From: Rutpela maculata
Taxonomy: Eukaryota > Arthropoda > Insecta > Coleoptera > Cerambycidae
Assembly: GCA_936432065.2 (NCBI GenBank)
Contig: OW386285.2
Location: 260,780,317 to 260,844,316 of the forward strand
Direction: 5' to 3'
Length of the DNA: 64,000 bases
The notes below the pieces were generated by a model that made no database searches, was not told where the DNA came from, and saw nothing but the letters and a program-made list of their open reading frames with translations. Shown in pieces: positions 34,671 to 45,946 of this stretch. Position numbers and translations under genes: made by a program. Position 1 is the stretch's first letter. Each line of letters opens with the position of its first letter.

Positions 34671-34886
34671 CATTTTATGTCCATATAGGGACAGGAGATG
34701 GACGTCCATTTCGTGTCCGTTGATTTAAATATATTTTTGTAATAAATGATATCTCCATACCGCTTTCTCTCCAACACGTTTCCGAAATATGTATACATAC
34801 CAGCGAATACCACACTGAACGTCCAACATGTTCGTCAAGTACACACATTTTATGTCCCTATAGGAACAGCAGTAGGACGTCTATTT
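34671..34886 (+). repeat. Pair of 41-bp direct repeats
   Basis: ACATTTTATGTCC(A/C)TATAGG and the following ACAG..GGACGTC occur at about 34671-34711 and 34846-34886. They lie inside the long inverted-repeat element; no coding sequence lies between. Confidence 0.6.
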
Positions 34887-35161
34887 AACATAAAAACAAA
34901 AAAAAACGTTAACAAAACTGGTTTTTTAATTTTACAATGTTTTTGTTTATATTTGACCGTTATTTCTGTAAAATTTGTAGTAATTTGTAATTTATCAATA
35001 ATAATTTAATTTTAATCTTTTTTGTAAATTATTAACGATATTATTTGATACTAAACATTTACTAAACAGTCAAATACTTTCTAAATATTGAAATAAACAG
35101 CTATATTAGTCTAAGACCTACTTCAAACTGTACAGTCTTTAAGTAAGTATTAATAAGCTAG

Positions 35162-35210
35162 GTTAGTGGCCGAGTGAGTTAAAGCGTCGGCGGTTCGATT
35201 CCTACCTATT
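35162..35210 (+). repeat. Shortened tRNA-like sequence
   Basis: A-box TGGCCGAGTGAGTTAAAG (35167-35184) and B-box GGTTCGATTCC (35192-35202) are only a few bases apart, as if the anticodon half of a leucine- or serine-type tRNA had been deleted. Probably a relic of a tRNA or SINE. Confidence 0.45.
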
Positions 35211-35454
35211 AAATATTAGGGGGTAGTTTTATTCATATAAAATATTTTTTTTTAGATAAAGTATTGTCTTATGTTAATTTCATTTATTTAAATCATGTTC
35301 CGTATTAATATATGGGTTGCGAATTAATTTGAAGCTATATGTCGATGTAATTAAAACAACAATGAAGGGTATAGCAGAATAAGCATGGTAAAATGGCCCC
35401 AGAAGCGTTTGGGCCTAATTCGGTGTCAGTAGATCGACAATAGGAAAAGAAATG

Positions 35455-35735
35455 TTTTCCTCGAGTTTTGGCCCCCCCGTCGCCACGGGTAACCCTGTAC
35501 CATAAACATGACATTTCGTTTTCATTTTTTATCTCTGCAAGTTGTGCGTTAATTATTATGAAAAAAATAGACGATGTACGTGTAATTTAAATGCATCTTA
35601 GGAAAAAAAATCAGCTGATTTTGCTGCCTCCTTTAAATAAAAAAAAAGTTTAAATATTAGAATATTTATTTTTTCATGAAAATAATGATTCGCATACACA
35701 AAACTTTTACCAAAAATACATTGTTATAGTAGAGT
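35455..35735 (+). repeat. 280-bp direct repeat, copy 1
   Basis: Near-copy of 37035-37315; both contain ACATGACATTTCGTTTTCA, CAGCTGATTTTGCTGCC and ATGATTCGCATACACAAAAC. In a transposon with inverted ends a direct internal repeat is odd; it may reflect an LTR-like or recombination product. Confidence 0.85.
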
Positions 35736-36474
35736 GCTCGGTGCCCAGATATACGCATAAAAAAAAGTTCTGTGGGGGTTTCGTTGTTACAAGCTGAATT
35801 TGATATAAAATTAATGATGATATACTTCACAATTTCAAAGCCGTCAAAAAATGTCCTACTCAAAAGGTCATTATAATCAAAAAACGAGTTATTTCTTAGT
35901 GAATTAGGTGTTGATATTTCTACTTTTGAGTAATAGCAAATCCTAACCCTTAACCATGAATAGAACTAGTCAAAATAAGTAGATTTTCGAACAGACCCAC
36001 CTCGAGAAATCATGCCTGCTCCCCCTGCCCCCCTCAAAGGGGCTGCCTGTATCTGCCTATATATATATTTTTTTTCTCAAAAATGGTAGGAGCTAGAGGA
36101 ATGATCTTGGCGCCATTCGATAGAGTATAAAATTTTGCATAAGGCAGAGGGTCTTATGCAAATTTTCTTTTTGCCCCACAGCAAAAAAAAGGGCGAGGAG
36201 CCTTCCAACAATGACACATGTTTGTCTATGCTATACCTCTAAAACGGCCCAATAAATCAAAATTCTACAAGATATAAAAAACAAAGACCATTATTTTTTC
36301 TATCGATTGGTATGTTATTTATATATGTTATTTGTTTATATAAAGCCGTCAGTGGCGTACAAAGAGAAAGATGCACATGTGCATAATGAATTTATTTAAA
36401 ATAATTTATTATTGTTAAAAATAAAAATAATGTAATAATTTTGAACAGGTACAATCAATATTTTCGCAGTTTGT

Positions 36475-36960
36475 GTTGGGGTGTTTTTTGGAGTTAAGGA
36501 TGAAAAACGAGCCAATTTGATAATTCTGACTTCGGATTCGGTTTTAGCGGATTTAAATAGATAAGGATACACTGGTATGGTCCGCCAGACAGACCATTTT
36601 TTTGGGGGGTGTGTTTTTCGGGGTTAGGGGTGAAAAACGAGCCAATCTGTCAATTCTGACTTCGAATCCGGATTCAGCAGATCAAAATACACAAGGGTGC
36701 ACCGCCGGACAGACCACTTTGTTTTTGTTTTTTGTTTTGGGGGTGTTTTTGGGGTTGGGGTGAAAAACGAACCAATCTGACAATTCAGTTTCAGCAGGTC
36801 CAAATACATAAGAATATACTGGTCTGGTCCGTCGGACAGACCGTTTTTTGGGGGGTGTGTTTTTCGGGGTTAGGGGTGAAAAACGAGCCAATCTGACTTC
36901 GGATTCCGTTTCAGCGGCTCCAAATACATACGAATACACTGGTCTGGTCCGCCGGACAGT
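36475..36960 (+). repeat. Tandem repeat with about 120-bp unit
   Basis: Four units begin near 36475, 36597, 36716 and 36839. Each carries GGTGTTTTT, GGGGTGAAAAACGAGCCAAT, GACTTCGGATTC and CCGGACAGACC. They produce overlapping minus-strand open frames without meaning as protein. Confidence 0.88.
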
Positions 36961-37034
36961 TTCAATGGTTAAGCACCACTAAAGAATGCGTCATAACAGT
37001 TTTTATTTTTTTTAATTATGGCGCACCGCTTCAA

Positions 37035-37315
37035 AAAATTTGAAATGTCGAGTTTTAGCCCCCCGTCACCACGGGTAACCCCAGTACCCTAATAAACATG
37101 ACATTTCGTTTTCATTTTTTATCTCTGCAAGTTGTGCGTTAATTATTATAAAAAAATAGACGATATACATTAAATGCATCATCTTAGGGAAAAAACTCAG
37201 CTGATTTTGCTGCCTTCGAATAAAAAAAAATATTTAAAAATTAGAATATTTATTTTTTCATGAAAATAATGATTCGCATACACAAAACTTTTACCAAAAA
37301 TACATTGTTATGAGT
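37035..37315 (+). repeat. 280-bp direct repeat, copy 2
   Basis: Partner of 35455-35735 in the same orientation, with small indels. A second short inverted pair (CATTGTTATGAGTAGTT against AACTACTCATAACAATG, 37302-37345) follows directly, forming a hairpin. Confidence 0.85.
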
Positions 37316-38046
37316 AGTTCTACAATAAACTACTCATAACAATGTATAAACTCGACATTTCTCTTCCTATTGTCGATCTACTGACACCGAATTAGGCTTC
37401 TGGGGCCATTTTACCATGCTTATTCTGCTATACCCTTTGCAATGTGTCAGAGGGAAAGCAAAAACAGATAAAATACATTCCAGATGTTCCGTGAGGTTGC
37501 AAATTCACAGGAGTATTTGAATACATTATTTGAATGTTATATGAAATTTGCACCTACTTTATATTTTTTTTTGATCAAGCATAACTTTATTATTTAAATA
37601 ATAGGTAATTTAGTTCCGGGACATGTACGAAGTTGCAAATTCAGATTATGTCATTTATCGGTGTCACAAACATTTACAACCCAATTTTAAGACTTTTGCA
37701 ATTATTTAGATCCCCACTTATTGTTTAAAACGTCAAAATCGTGTCCGTACCAGACAAGAAAATTCTGCAGGATGCAAACTTGATAGAATATATCTAACAA
37801 TTATTAAAATGTTCTCCAAGGTTTGCATATATTTCAAAAAGTTATTGCAAATTTACGTTTTTTGTTAATTTAACAATGTTCTGAGGGGCGGAAAAGGGTG
37901 CAAAAACCGGATTCATTATTTTTTCACCCCCTCCAATATTGCCTCAAAGATTAAAGACTTTCGCAATTTTTCATACCTATTTTGCTTTAAGTAATGACTG
38001 GCCTATTATGACACCTGCTTCATTTTTATAATTTGTTTGAAATAGT

Positions 38047-38264
38047 TGTGCATCATATAACTAACATAACCTGAAATTTTAAGTTTTATAAGTTTATTTT
38101 CATTTTTAATGTTTGTATCACATTTTACCTTGTAGACATATACTGGCTCCAGGCGAACATTTAAGAATCTACTCAAATAATTTTTCATTATTGATGTTTA
38201 ATAAAATAGACTGCTAATTATAGGTTAGATTTCCAACCTATAAAAATTGTTAGGACAAAGTATT
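38047..38264 (+). mobile_element. Partial copy A of a TAGGGCATCTG-ended MITE
   Basis: Homologous to the left two thirds of 43915-44288 (shared: ACATAACCT, AGACTGCTAATTA, AGGTTAGATTTCCAACCTA, AGGACAAAGTATTTA). It lacks both sharp ends. It sits just outside the PIF/Harbinger-like element. Confidence 0.75.
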
Positions 38265-38430
38265 TAAAATATGCATATTATCTCACATATTAAGTATATT
38301 ATATTATAAGTAGTTGATATCATTTTAATTGATACCGTTTTATAAATGTTTTTTTTTTTATTAAATGTGATTATTTGTATCTAATTGAAAATTTAAAATT
38401 AAAACACAATACTAGGGCGCGTGCACCAGT

Positions 38431-38624
38431 AGGGAATCTGACAGAGATTGAAGGGCACAGCCTTAATATTCTTGACATTTAAGTGAATCTAACGGCTTTG
38501 TATCCTTAAGTAGTACATACAGCTTCTATATTTCCATTTACTTTTTGTAGTTTTCTTGTTTTTTATGTTTTACCTTTTAGAATAGTTTGAGGTTATGTGC
38601 CCTCCAATCTTTGTCATATCCCCT
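38431..38624. mobile_element. Small MITE (about 194 bp)
   Basis: Ends AGGGAATCTGACAGAGATTG and (inverted) GAAGGGGATATGACAAAGATTGG are related inverted repeats, both continuing AGGGCACA. Non-coding, just before the host exon at 38831. Confidence 0.65.
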
Positions 38625-38830
38625 TCATTTTTATCTGTTAGATAAAACCGTTATCCAAAGGTCTAGGTGTAGAATAGATTATCCTAGGCATAAGTCTATT
38701 TAGTGGATATCACTGTTAGTAGGTGGAAATACCGATTTTTTTGCTTATCTCCGGGATAAACCTTGAGCAGATTAAATATCACTTTCTATAGATGAAAGTA
38801 CTGGGCCTAAGTAATATTATTTTGTTTTAG

Positions 38831-38915
38831 TGCTAAAAGACGAACACCAAATGGAGATGAGGAATTATATTTGGATAGCAGTCAAGAATTGGAGGATAGG
38901 TTAAAAAAACTACTG
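38831..38915 (+). CDS. Internal exon of an unrecognised host gene
   Basis: An 85-bp open block sits between a strong acceptor (TTATTTTGTTTTAG ending at 38830) and an excellent donor (GTAAGT from 38916). Read in the phase given by the exon at 20917 it encodes 28 codons: AKRRTPNGDEELYLDSSQ, then ELEDRLKKLL. It is hydrophilic and charged, with a possible basic patch at the start and a helical Leu/Lys end. It ends in phase 0. No repeat copy of it was seen elsewhere in the window, unlike its neighbours. The next exons lie beyond the window or were not recognised. I cannot name the gene. Confidence 0.62.
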
Positions 38916-39107
38916 GTAAGTCATTTATTATGATTCATATTTTTCTTTATTATTATAATAATAATATAATAATATTTATTATTAGCCAGAGCTAAAGATA
39001 ATACATATCAATAGAATAAAATACATATAAATAGTACAAACATAAAAATTTTTACAAACATTTAAAGAAATTAATAAAAATGTGGTTACTTAAATGTACA
39101 TAACACA

Positions 39108-41905
39108 TCATACAATATTTACATTTTCTTGTATATATTGGTAACATAGTTTTTTAAATTGGTTTACGTTTTCACAGTTAATAGTTTCACTTGGTAACTC
39201 ATTATATAAAACAAGACCTTTATAAAAAATATTATTTTGTGCATAATTAGTCCTTACAGTTGGTACATATAGATTGTTACTGGTTCTTGTAAAATGTTGA
39301 TGAATTTCATTTACAAATGTACAATGATCTAATAGATGTTGTGGTAATGACCCATGTAAAATTTTAAAAATGAAAATTAATGTATATAATAAAGTTTGTT
39401 TTACACTGAGCATTTTTAATTTGTCTAACATTGATTTTATACTTGTATATCTATTGCACTTTAAAATTATTCGTAAAGCTTGATTTTGTTTTTTTTGTAA
39501 GACATTTATCTCAGCATTTGAGAGCAAAAACAGAATTGTTGAACAATATTGAAAATGGGGGTGTATAATTGATTGATATGTAGTTTGTTTTGTCCACTGT
39601 GTCAAATTATTTCCTATTCACCCCAATAAGTTTACCTTCTTCGCTACTTTATTAGTAATATATGTTGCATGGTTTGAAAAAGTCAAATGCTCATCTATTA
39701 TAACGCCTAAATATTTTGTTTCTTTTACCTGTTCTATTTTACTGTTATTTACTACATCATGAGTGTTGGTATGTGCTAATAGATATTTATTTTTTATTAT
39801 CATAAATTTCAAGTTATTATTGGTTAACCAACTATACAAATTTTGTAGATCATAATTTAAATCTACTGTTACCGATTTTACACTGTCACCTATACAAAAC
39901 AATAGGGTATCATCTGCAAATAATTGAATTTGGCATCTTTTAACATGTAGAACTATATCATTAATATACATTATAAATAGTTTTGGTCCCAATACAGTTC
40001 CCTGTGGGACACCAAACTGTGTTTCTTTTTCTGTTGATATTGAATTATTAAATTTTGTGCTTTGCACTCTGTCACTTAGATAGTCCTGAAACCATTTTAT
40101 TACACACCCACCAATGCCCATCTTTTCCATTTTCAATAACATTAAATCCCTATCTGTTGTTTCAAACGCACGCTGAAAATCCAGAAACACTACACCAACT
40201 ACTTTTCTTTTATTAATGGCACTTTTCCAATCCACCAATACTGACTGAGGAGCACTCTCACACGAGTTATTGTTACGAAAACCTTCTTGATACTTAGTTA
40301 ACAGTCTATTATTCTCAATATATTCTACCAATTGTTCACTTACAATTAATTCTAACATTTTTTCATAGCTTGGTACCACGTTGATGGGACGGAACTCTTC
40401 ACATTGTACTGTATTATTTATTTTCTCTATTGCAATTACCATTGATTTTTTCCAGTTTTTTGGGAATTCTCCTTTCTCCAAACTGTTATTTATAACCTGC
40501 AGAAATCTATCTCCAACTGCTTCAAAGGATACTTTAATCATTTGTGTTGTTATACCATCTACACTACTATTTTTGTTAGGCATATCTCTGACAATTTTCT
40601 TTAGCTGATGAAATTCTAACAACCTGAATGTTTCTAATCTACTATGTGTTGTAGGTATATTCTTCAAAATTTCTTCTGTCTTTTGTGTTTTTGTAAGTGA
40701 TAGTGCAATTTGTTCAATACTATTTAGAAAATAATTGTTAAAAATTTCTGATATTTCTTCTTCATTCGTATACATTTTTCCTTTGTAATTAATGCCTTCT
40801 CTATTTGTATTATTTCCCCCCTTTAATATGTCTTTCAGTGTTTTCCACATTTCTTTTGGATTCGTTTTCATTTCATCTATTTTTTGTTCATAATAATTTC
40901 TTTTACTGTCTCGTATACATGCTACAACTCTATTTCTTTGTTTTTTGAATTCATTCCAATTGTTTTCTTGGCTTGTGATAATTGCTTTTTTATATTTCCT
41001 ATCTCTTTCCTCAATTTCTAGTTTTATCTCGTCCGTCCACCAATGCCTATTACCCCACCTACTTCTCATTACTATGGTTCTTTCTGGAACATGTTTGTTA
41101 AGACATTTTTTTATATTGTCTACTAGTTGGTTTGCTATTTTGTCTGTGTTAGTGTAATTTGGAAACCATTCCTCTTCCATAAGACTCAATTGATAATTTA
41201 CTTCGTTATATTGGTTATAGTCCCTTTTCTTTATTATGTGTTCTTTTATCACTTCAACTTGGCTTAGATTTATTGTTATTACTGAATGGTCTGTAATTTT
41301 TGGTGTACTATGAACCATAAATATCATATCACTTTTATTTGTTATCAATAGGTCTATTATCGTGGCTTGTTCACTTGTTACTCTAGTAAATTTGTCTATT
41401 ATTTGTTTTAACCCTAGATTTGTTATAGTTGTATTTACTTTAGTTGAGTAATAGGTATTCTGTGCCATATTTATATTGAAGTCACCTACAAACACTATAA
41501 TTCCATTTCTTGTAGTCCATTCAGACATTACTTCTTCAAGTTTTGTTAAAAATTCTGCGTGACTAGCGTTTGGTGAATGGTATCATGAAAAAATTAAATA
41601 TTTTTGTTTCTGAATAATTAGTTCTACACCTATAATCTACATATTCATTGTTATTGATTCGTTTACAATAACTTTGAATTTAAATTCTTCTTTTACAAAA
41701 ATAATTGCTCCCCCTGTATGTCGACTTGTTGAATAGATATTGCACATTGGTATCCTTTTATATCAATTTCAGATTTTTCTATCTCTTCCGTGACACGTGT
41801 TTCAGACAAACAGATAATAGCCGGCTTCCAGTCATTTACAAGCCATGTGAGTTGAGTTTTATTTGCTAGTAAACTTTGAATGTTTAAATAGAGTATGTTA
41901 CCATT
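39108..41905 (-). pseudogene. LINE ORF2: AP endonuclease and reverse transcriptase
   Basis: N-terminal endonuclease begins near 41900 (LYLNIQSLLANK, LSETRVTEE), is frameshifted and has stops between 41560 and 41740, then resumes with GDFNIN and TDHSVI (41528 onward). Reverse transcriptase follows: VDGITTQMIK, FRPINVVPSYEKM, VFLDFQRAFETTD, GVPQGTVLGP and the catalytic FADD. A TGA at about 39618 (arginine codon expected) separates the C-terminal part, which continues in the same frame to 39108. It would nick target DNA and reverse transcribe its own RNA there; this copy is dead. Confidence 0.88.
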
Positions 41906-41911
41906 TAATTG

Positions 41912-43030
41912 CTATTTTTCTTGAAATATATGTGGATATTCTATTTTCTTTTTTACTTGTTCATATATTCTTTTATATGATTCACAGGTTTTATCATAGG
42001 CATAGTGATTAAATGTCAATTTTTTTACTTTTAATACATCAACAGCATATTTGCAATTAACACACGTTATGTCTTCTGATTTACAATCACTAGATTTATG
42101 TTCACCTGCACATTTTGAACATCTATCACTAGATGCGGTACATTTTTTTGCAACGTCCAAATTTCCAACATCGATAACACTGTAATATTTATATAATCCG
42201 AGTACCTACATCCTTTCCATCCTGTTTGAATATATTCATTTCTATGTATTTCTTCGTATGTCATAGGGTCTACTTCAATAACAACATGGCAATTTCTTAA
42301 GCTATTTTTTATATCAATTTTGTGTATCACTTTACATACAAACTTTTCTTTTGCATTGTCTAATTGGTTATGAAATATAATTTTTTCTTTAAATTCTTCC
42401 TCATTTTCTAAATCCTTTTTATTAACAAAGTGTACTTTCAATTTTGGGTTCTTCTTTTCAACTGTCGCAATTTCATACTCTTTTCCTAACTTTTCTACGG
42501 CTTCACTTCTTATCTTATCAACTGACGTATTGTTACAACAAATTGCTACTGCTCCATTACTAATATGTTTTATTCTCGAAACACTGGTCCCTAGCGAATG
42601 AGGGTTTATTTTCTCCTGAACAGTTTCTCGGGTAAGCGTACTTTTTTGTTTATTATCTTTATGGGTTTTACTACTAACACTGTTTCATTTTTTGCTGCTG
42701 CTACCTGACTATATGTTACTGTTGTTTTTTCTTCTGCTTTCTTCTTTAGTTCCTCAATGTTCTTTTTTAGCATCTCAATGATCTCCATTTTACTTTTAAT
42801 GTCACAATCTTTTTCTTTATTCACTGCATGAAGTAGTGTTATTGTATTGCCTGCTTGACAATCTTGACAGTAAAAAATCAATACTCTTTCCTTTAATTCT
42901 AAGCACCTTGCTTCTGATGCTGTTAATTTTCCACATGGTTTACACACTTTTTTGCTACATCCATCACAAACAAAGAGTTCTTTTTTATGTGTTACCTGTT
43001 TACAAATATCACTCCATCACTCCATGTTTT
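41912..43030 (-). pseudogene. LINE ORF1: PHD-like finger, coiled coil, zinc knuckles
   Basis: Pieces in three minus frames: first ELFVCDGCSKKVCKPCG..CQDC, a cysteine-rich PHD-like finger with a Lys/Glu coiled coil after it (42947-42606); then an RRM-like region (42441-42067); then CSKCAGEHKSSDC and CVNCKY knuckles (42160-41912). At least two frameshifts separate them, and an 8-bp duplication (GGAGTGAT twice, about 43009-43026) lies at the start. ORF1 proteins of LINEs bind RNA and accompany ORF2. Confidence 0.72.
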
Positions 43031-43581
43031 TTCATTTCTTTTTTCCTTAATCTTTTGTTTAGTAATACTTTGAACTATATAGTTTTTAATTTAAATGCTT
43101 TTATTTAAAATTTTTATGGAGAGAAAATATTGTAAACACATCCGAACATAACCTTACTACCTTGAAGTAAAAGTACAAAGTTTTTCTCCAATTTAATACA
43201 TCTTTCTCATACTACTTGTGTGAATTTGGATTGCACATTGCGCATGGCTAAATACGTCACTATGCTATAATCCGTACTGTAGGAGGGGCCGAACCACAGA
43301 CTACCTCCAGACGTAGCACTCAACGCAAAAATTCGTACCTCAGTAATTGTCTGTCTTTCTCTATTGTGTTCTTTACTCTCTCTCTCTCCTTGTAAAACAG
43401 CCGAAGATGTCGCTTCGTACTCATTTGCAATATACTAGAAGTCTCAGTAGATGGAGCCACAGGTTGCCGGTAAAGTAGTGTTGACGTGTGACGTCACATG
43501 CAAATATTGGTGGACCAAAAAAATATATATAGGGCGTCCCAAATAATTGAGAAAATTATATTTTCATATATAATATCATAA

Positions 43582-43774
43582 GTGATATAATTTTGTCGGA
43601 AAAATTTAGTGATTATTAAGAGAGTTTGTTGCTCGGCAATTTTGAGATTGACATTGACAGATAAAAATAACGAGCCGTCAGGCAAGTTTTTTTTGTCAAT
43701 GTCAAGAGCGAAATTGCCAAAGCAAGAAACTCGAGTAGAATAATCGTTAAATTTTGCCAGAGAAATTATATCAC
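43582..43774. mobile_element. Fold-back MITE (about 193 bp)
   Basis: GTGATATAATTTTG at the left returns as AAATTATATCAC at the right; inward, AAGAGAGTTTGTTGCTCGGCAATTTT pairs with GAAATTGCCAAAGCAAGAAACTC, and TTGACATTGACA with TGTCAATGTCAA. Non-coding. Confidence 0.7.
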
Positions 43775-43914
43775 GAATGGTATTCGTCATGACTATTTCA
43801 TGAATAAAAATTTAGGCAAAAGAAAACAAATTTATTAGATATAGGAAGTAAATTTAAAAAAATAAAGACATAAATCACCAAATCTTGAACATTTGGGGCC
43901 GTTATAGGGCATCT

Positions 43915-44288
43915 GTATCATGTAACCAACATAACCTTAGATTTTAAGTTTTTCAAGTTTATTCTCATTTTTAATGTTTGTATACGTATTTTTAGCTTGG
44001 AGCCGTACTGGCTCCATGCAAATATTTAAAAATTCACATAAATAATTTTTCAATATTGTTGATTAATAAAAATAGACTGCTAATTACAGGTTAGATTTCC
44101 AACCTACAAAAAGAGTTCTATTTTATTAGGACAAAGTATTTAGAACTTCATAAACATTACACTGAACTAGATTTTGGTTGAAAATACAGGAACCATGCAG
44201 AAATTTTAATAATAGCTGCGTAATACTCTTAAATCTTAAGAAACACATATTTTTGAGGTTAACTGTGACGTCGCGTGCACATGCCCTA
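43915..44288 (+). mobile_element. Copy B of the TAGGGCATCTG MITE
   Basis: 374-bp element from TAGGGCATCTGTATCATG to GCACATGCCCTA, with CRE-like TGACGTCGC near its right end. It matches 56414-56794 in opposite orientation over its full length and 38047-38264 in part. TTA/TTG flank it; a target duplication is uncertain. Confidence 0.85.
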
Positions 44289-45119
44289 TTGTCGCACATT
44301 TTTTACAACTGACGTGCACTGACGTTTGCAAAAATTATTGTAATAACGCCTTACTTGTTGAATCGGTTACTATGTTTTCAAAAAACAAAGAAAAAATTGC
44401 CGCTGAAAAACAGGTTGGTTGCTTCATTCTGACTTTTCATTGGTTGAGCAACCTCGGCAAAATTTTAAATGTTAAATTTTGTCGATGCGAAACTATTTAT
44501 TGATTGGACGAAATTTATAGGAATGAAATAGTCACTAAAAATTTTCTTTCTGAATGGAATCTTGGATTCTCTGCTTGTTCATGTTTTGAGATAATTTATA
44601 ATAATTAATCAACCAATTGTCTGCTGGAATTGTATATAATGGATTAATAAATGTTACTTGTATATAAATATGAAATATTTTTCACAAAAACCGAAACACT
44701 TAACTCTATACATTAAAGGCACGTTTCAAATAGTCAAGTTGGCATCATTTGGAGATGATTAAAACTGGGTTTTAATTATCATCATTAGGCGATTTGGCGA
44801 AATGTGTGTCACGTATACCATTCAGTGTTTTTCTGTCTGTGAAAACTACTTCAGTGTACATCAATTTATAAAATTGCAGTAACAAATTAGCTGAACAATT
44901 ATAAATCATTGTAAAATAAAAATAAGCAGAAAATTTAAGATCCCATTAAGAATAAATGAACTTAACGATTATGGATTATGAACTCGTGTTTTTATGAGTA
45001 TAAATCCTAATCCCGTAAGAATAAGTTCCTAAAAGTTTCAAGTGTTAACATCAAATATTATTTGACAAGTACTTAGATAAAAATTTAACAATAAAAAATC
45101 GGATGGTGAAACAGGTTTT
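44289..45119. other. Non-coding stretch
   Basis: AT-rich. An ATG-led open block at 44372-44412 (MFSKNKEKIAAEKQ) ends at CAG/GTTGGT, a weak donor; too little to call an exon. Nothing else is seen. Confidence 0.45.
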
Positions 45120-45320
45120 GGGACTCGAGGCGACTCAGTACTCATGTGTTAGGTTTGGGACCTAGTGACTCAAGGAGCGAATCCTGGCTAGGGCATAAAT
45201 GTATTTTAATGTGTTACCGAGATGGTAGCAGTGGGCTATGCTGAAATTGGGTGAGATGACACGGCTAGCTGCTGTTATGTTAATTGGATACTAAATTCAC
45301 ACATGCATTACCTACCTTTT
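45120..45320 (+). repeat. Possible SINE with degenerate tRNA-like head
   Basis: GACTCGAGGCGACTCAG and, about 50 bp on, GGAGCGAATCCTGGC resemble the A and B boxes of a tRNA-derived promoter, followed by a non-coding body. One of the weaker tRNA-like signals here. Confidence 0.3.
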
Positions 45321-45946
45321 TACTGCTTTTTGAAAAGTTTTACGTTTCATTGGTGATTATTGATTTTAATTTTTTTTTACGTCGTTCATAATGGTTGCTA
45401 CTTGCACCTCCCTAGATGAAGCCCTCAACTGTTGCCAGATGACCTGGACGTTTTCTCACCCAATAAACTTTATCAACTTACTGGGTGGAATATAATGTGG
45501 AGTGAGCCTCAATAGACCAAACGATTGCAGAGAAGGATCTGATTACATGCCCACCACGTCTTCCTAACTTAACCGAAAGATGGCATAGCTACGACTAAAA
45601 CTTTGACAAGAAAAAAAAAGTAAAAAAAAGAAAAAAATTTATTTAATAAGAAATGCAATAGGATTTCCAATTTTTTAAAATAAATAATATGCGAATACAT
45701 TAACTAAAAGTAAATTATAGAGTTGATACCATATTTAGTTTTAAAAATGATAGCTGGATCCCTCTATCATGGTAGGCACAGCCCTGCTGTAATGTTATGT
45801 AGGATAGAGGTACTTTATATCTCATGTCAATTAGGTACTCAAAAATGGGAAGTAATTGTATCATCAGTTCGTGTTTTCAGAAATATTATTTTTGTAAATT
45901 TTTTTTTGTTCGATTTCTCTTAACGCAAAGTTTATTATTAAAGAAC

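Larger units (their letters stand above)
35366..37435. mobile_element. Nested element with about 85-bp inverted ends
   Basis: Left end AGGGTATAGCAGAATAAGC (from about 35367) through CGACAATAGG returns inverted at 37350-37434 (CCTATTGTCG ... GCTTATTCTGCTATACCCT). Just inside each end is a 280-bp direct, not inverted, repeat (35455-35735 and 37035-37315). Between these lie a 120-bp tandem array and low-complexity sequence. No protein frame is evident. I could not find a clear target duplication, so the class is undetermined. Confidence 0.68.
32932..38005. mobile_element. Element with long imperfect inverted repeats, PIF/Harbinger-like
   Basis: Ends TAGGCCAGTCA (32932) and TGACTGGCCTA (to 38005), flanked by TTA at 32929-32931 and 38006-38008. 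The inverted repeats continue inward for about 1 kb: TCCGGTTTTTGCA..CTTTTCCGCCCC (about 33007) returns near 37885, and blocks around 33482-33542 and 33715-33870 return inverted at 37767-37830 and 37600-37745. A 3-bp TTA target suggests PIF/Harbinger, though I find no transposase and the terminal bases are not typical enough to be sure. Its interior holds another element. Confidence 0.7.
38941..43110 (-). mobile_element. Jockey/CR1-like LINE, near full length, decayed
   Basis: Minus-strand non-LTR retrotransposon. From its 5' side: ORF1 (PHD-like finger, coiled coil, zinc knuckles), ORF2 (endonuclease and reverse transcriptase), then a 3' untranslated region ending in AATAATAAATATTATTATA-type repeats at 38941-38985. 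A short tandem-repeat tail instead of poly-A fits CR1/jockey relatives. It is inserted only 25 bp downstream of the donor site of the host exon. Confidence 0.85.

Noticed and set aside
36475..36960. CRISPR-like array
   Set aside because: Units of about 120 bp are contiguous without unique spacers and the genome is eukaryotic; this is a minisatellite.
44372..44412. ATG exon with GTTGGT donor
   Set aside because: Donor is weak and no downstream exon is seen.
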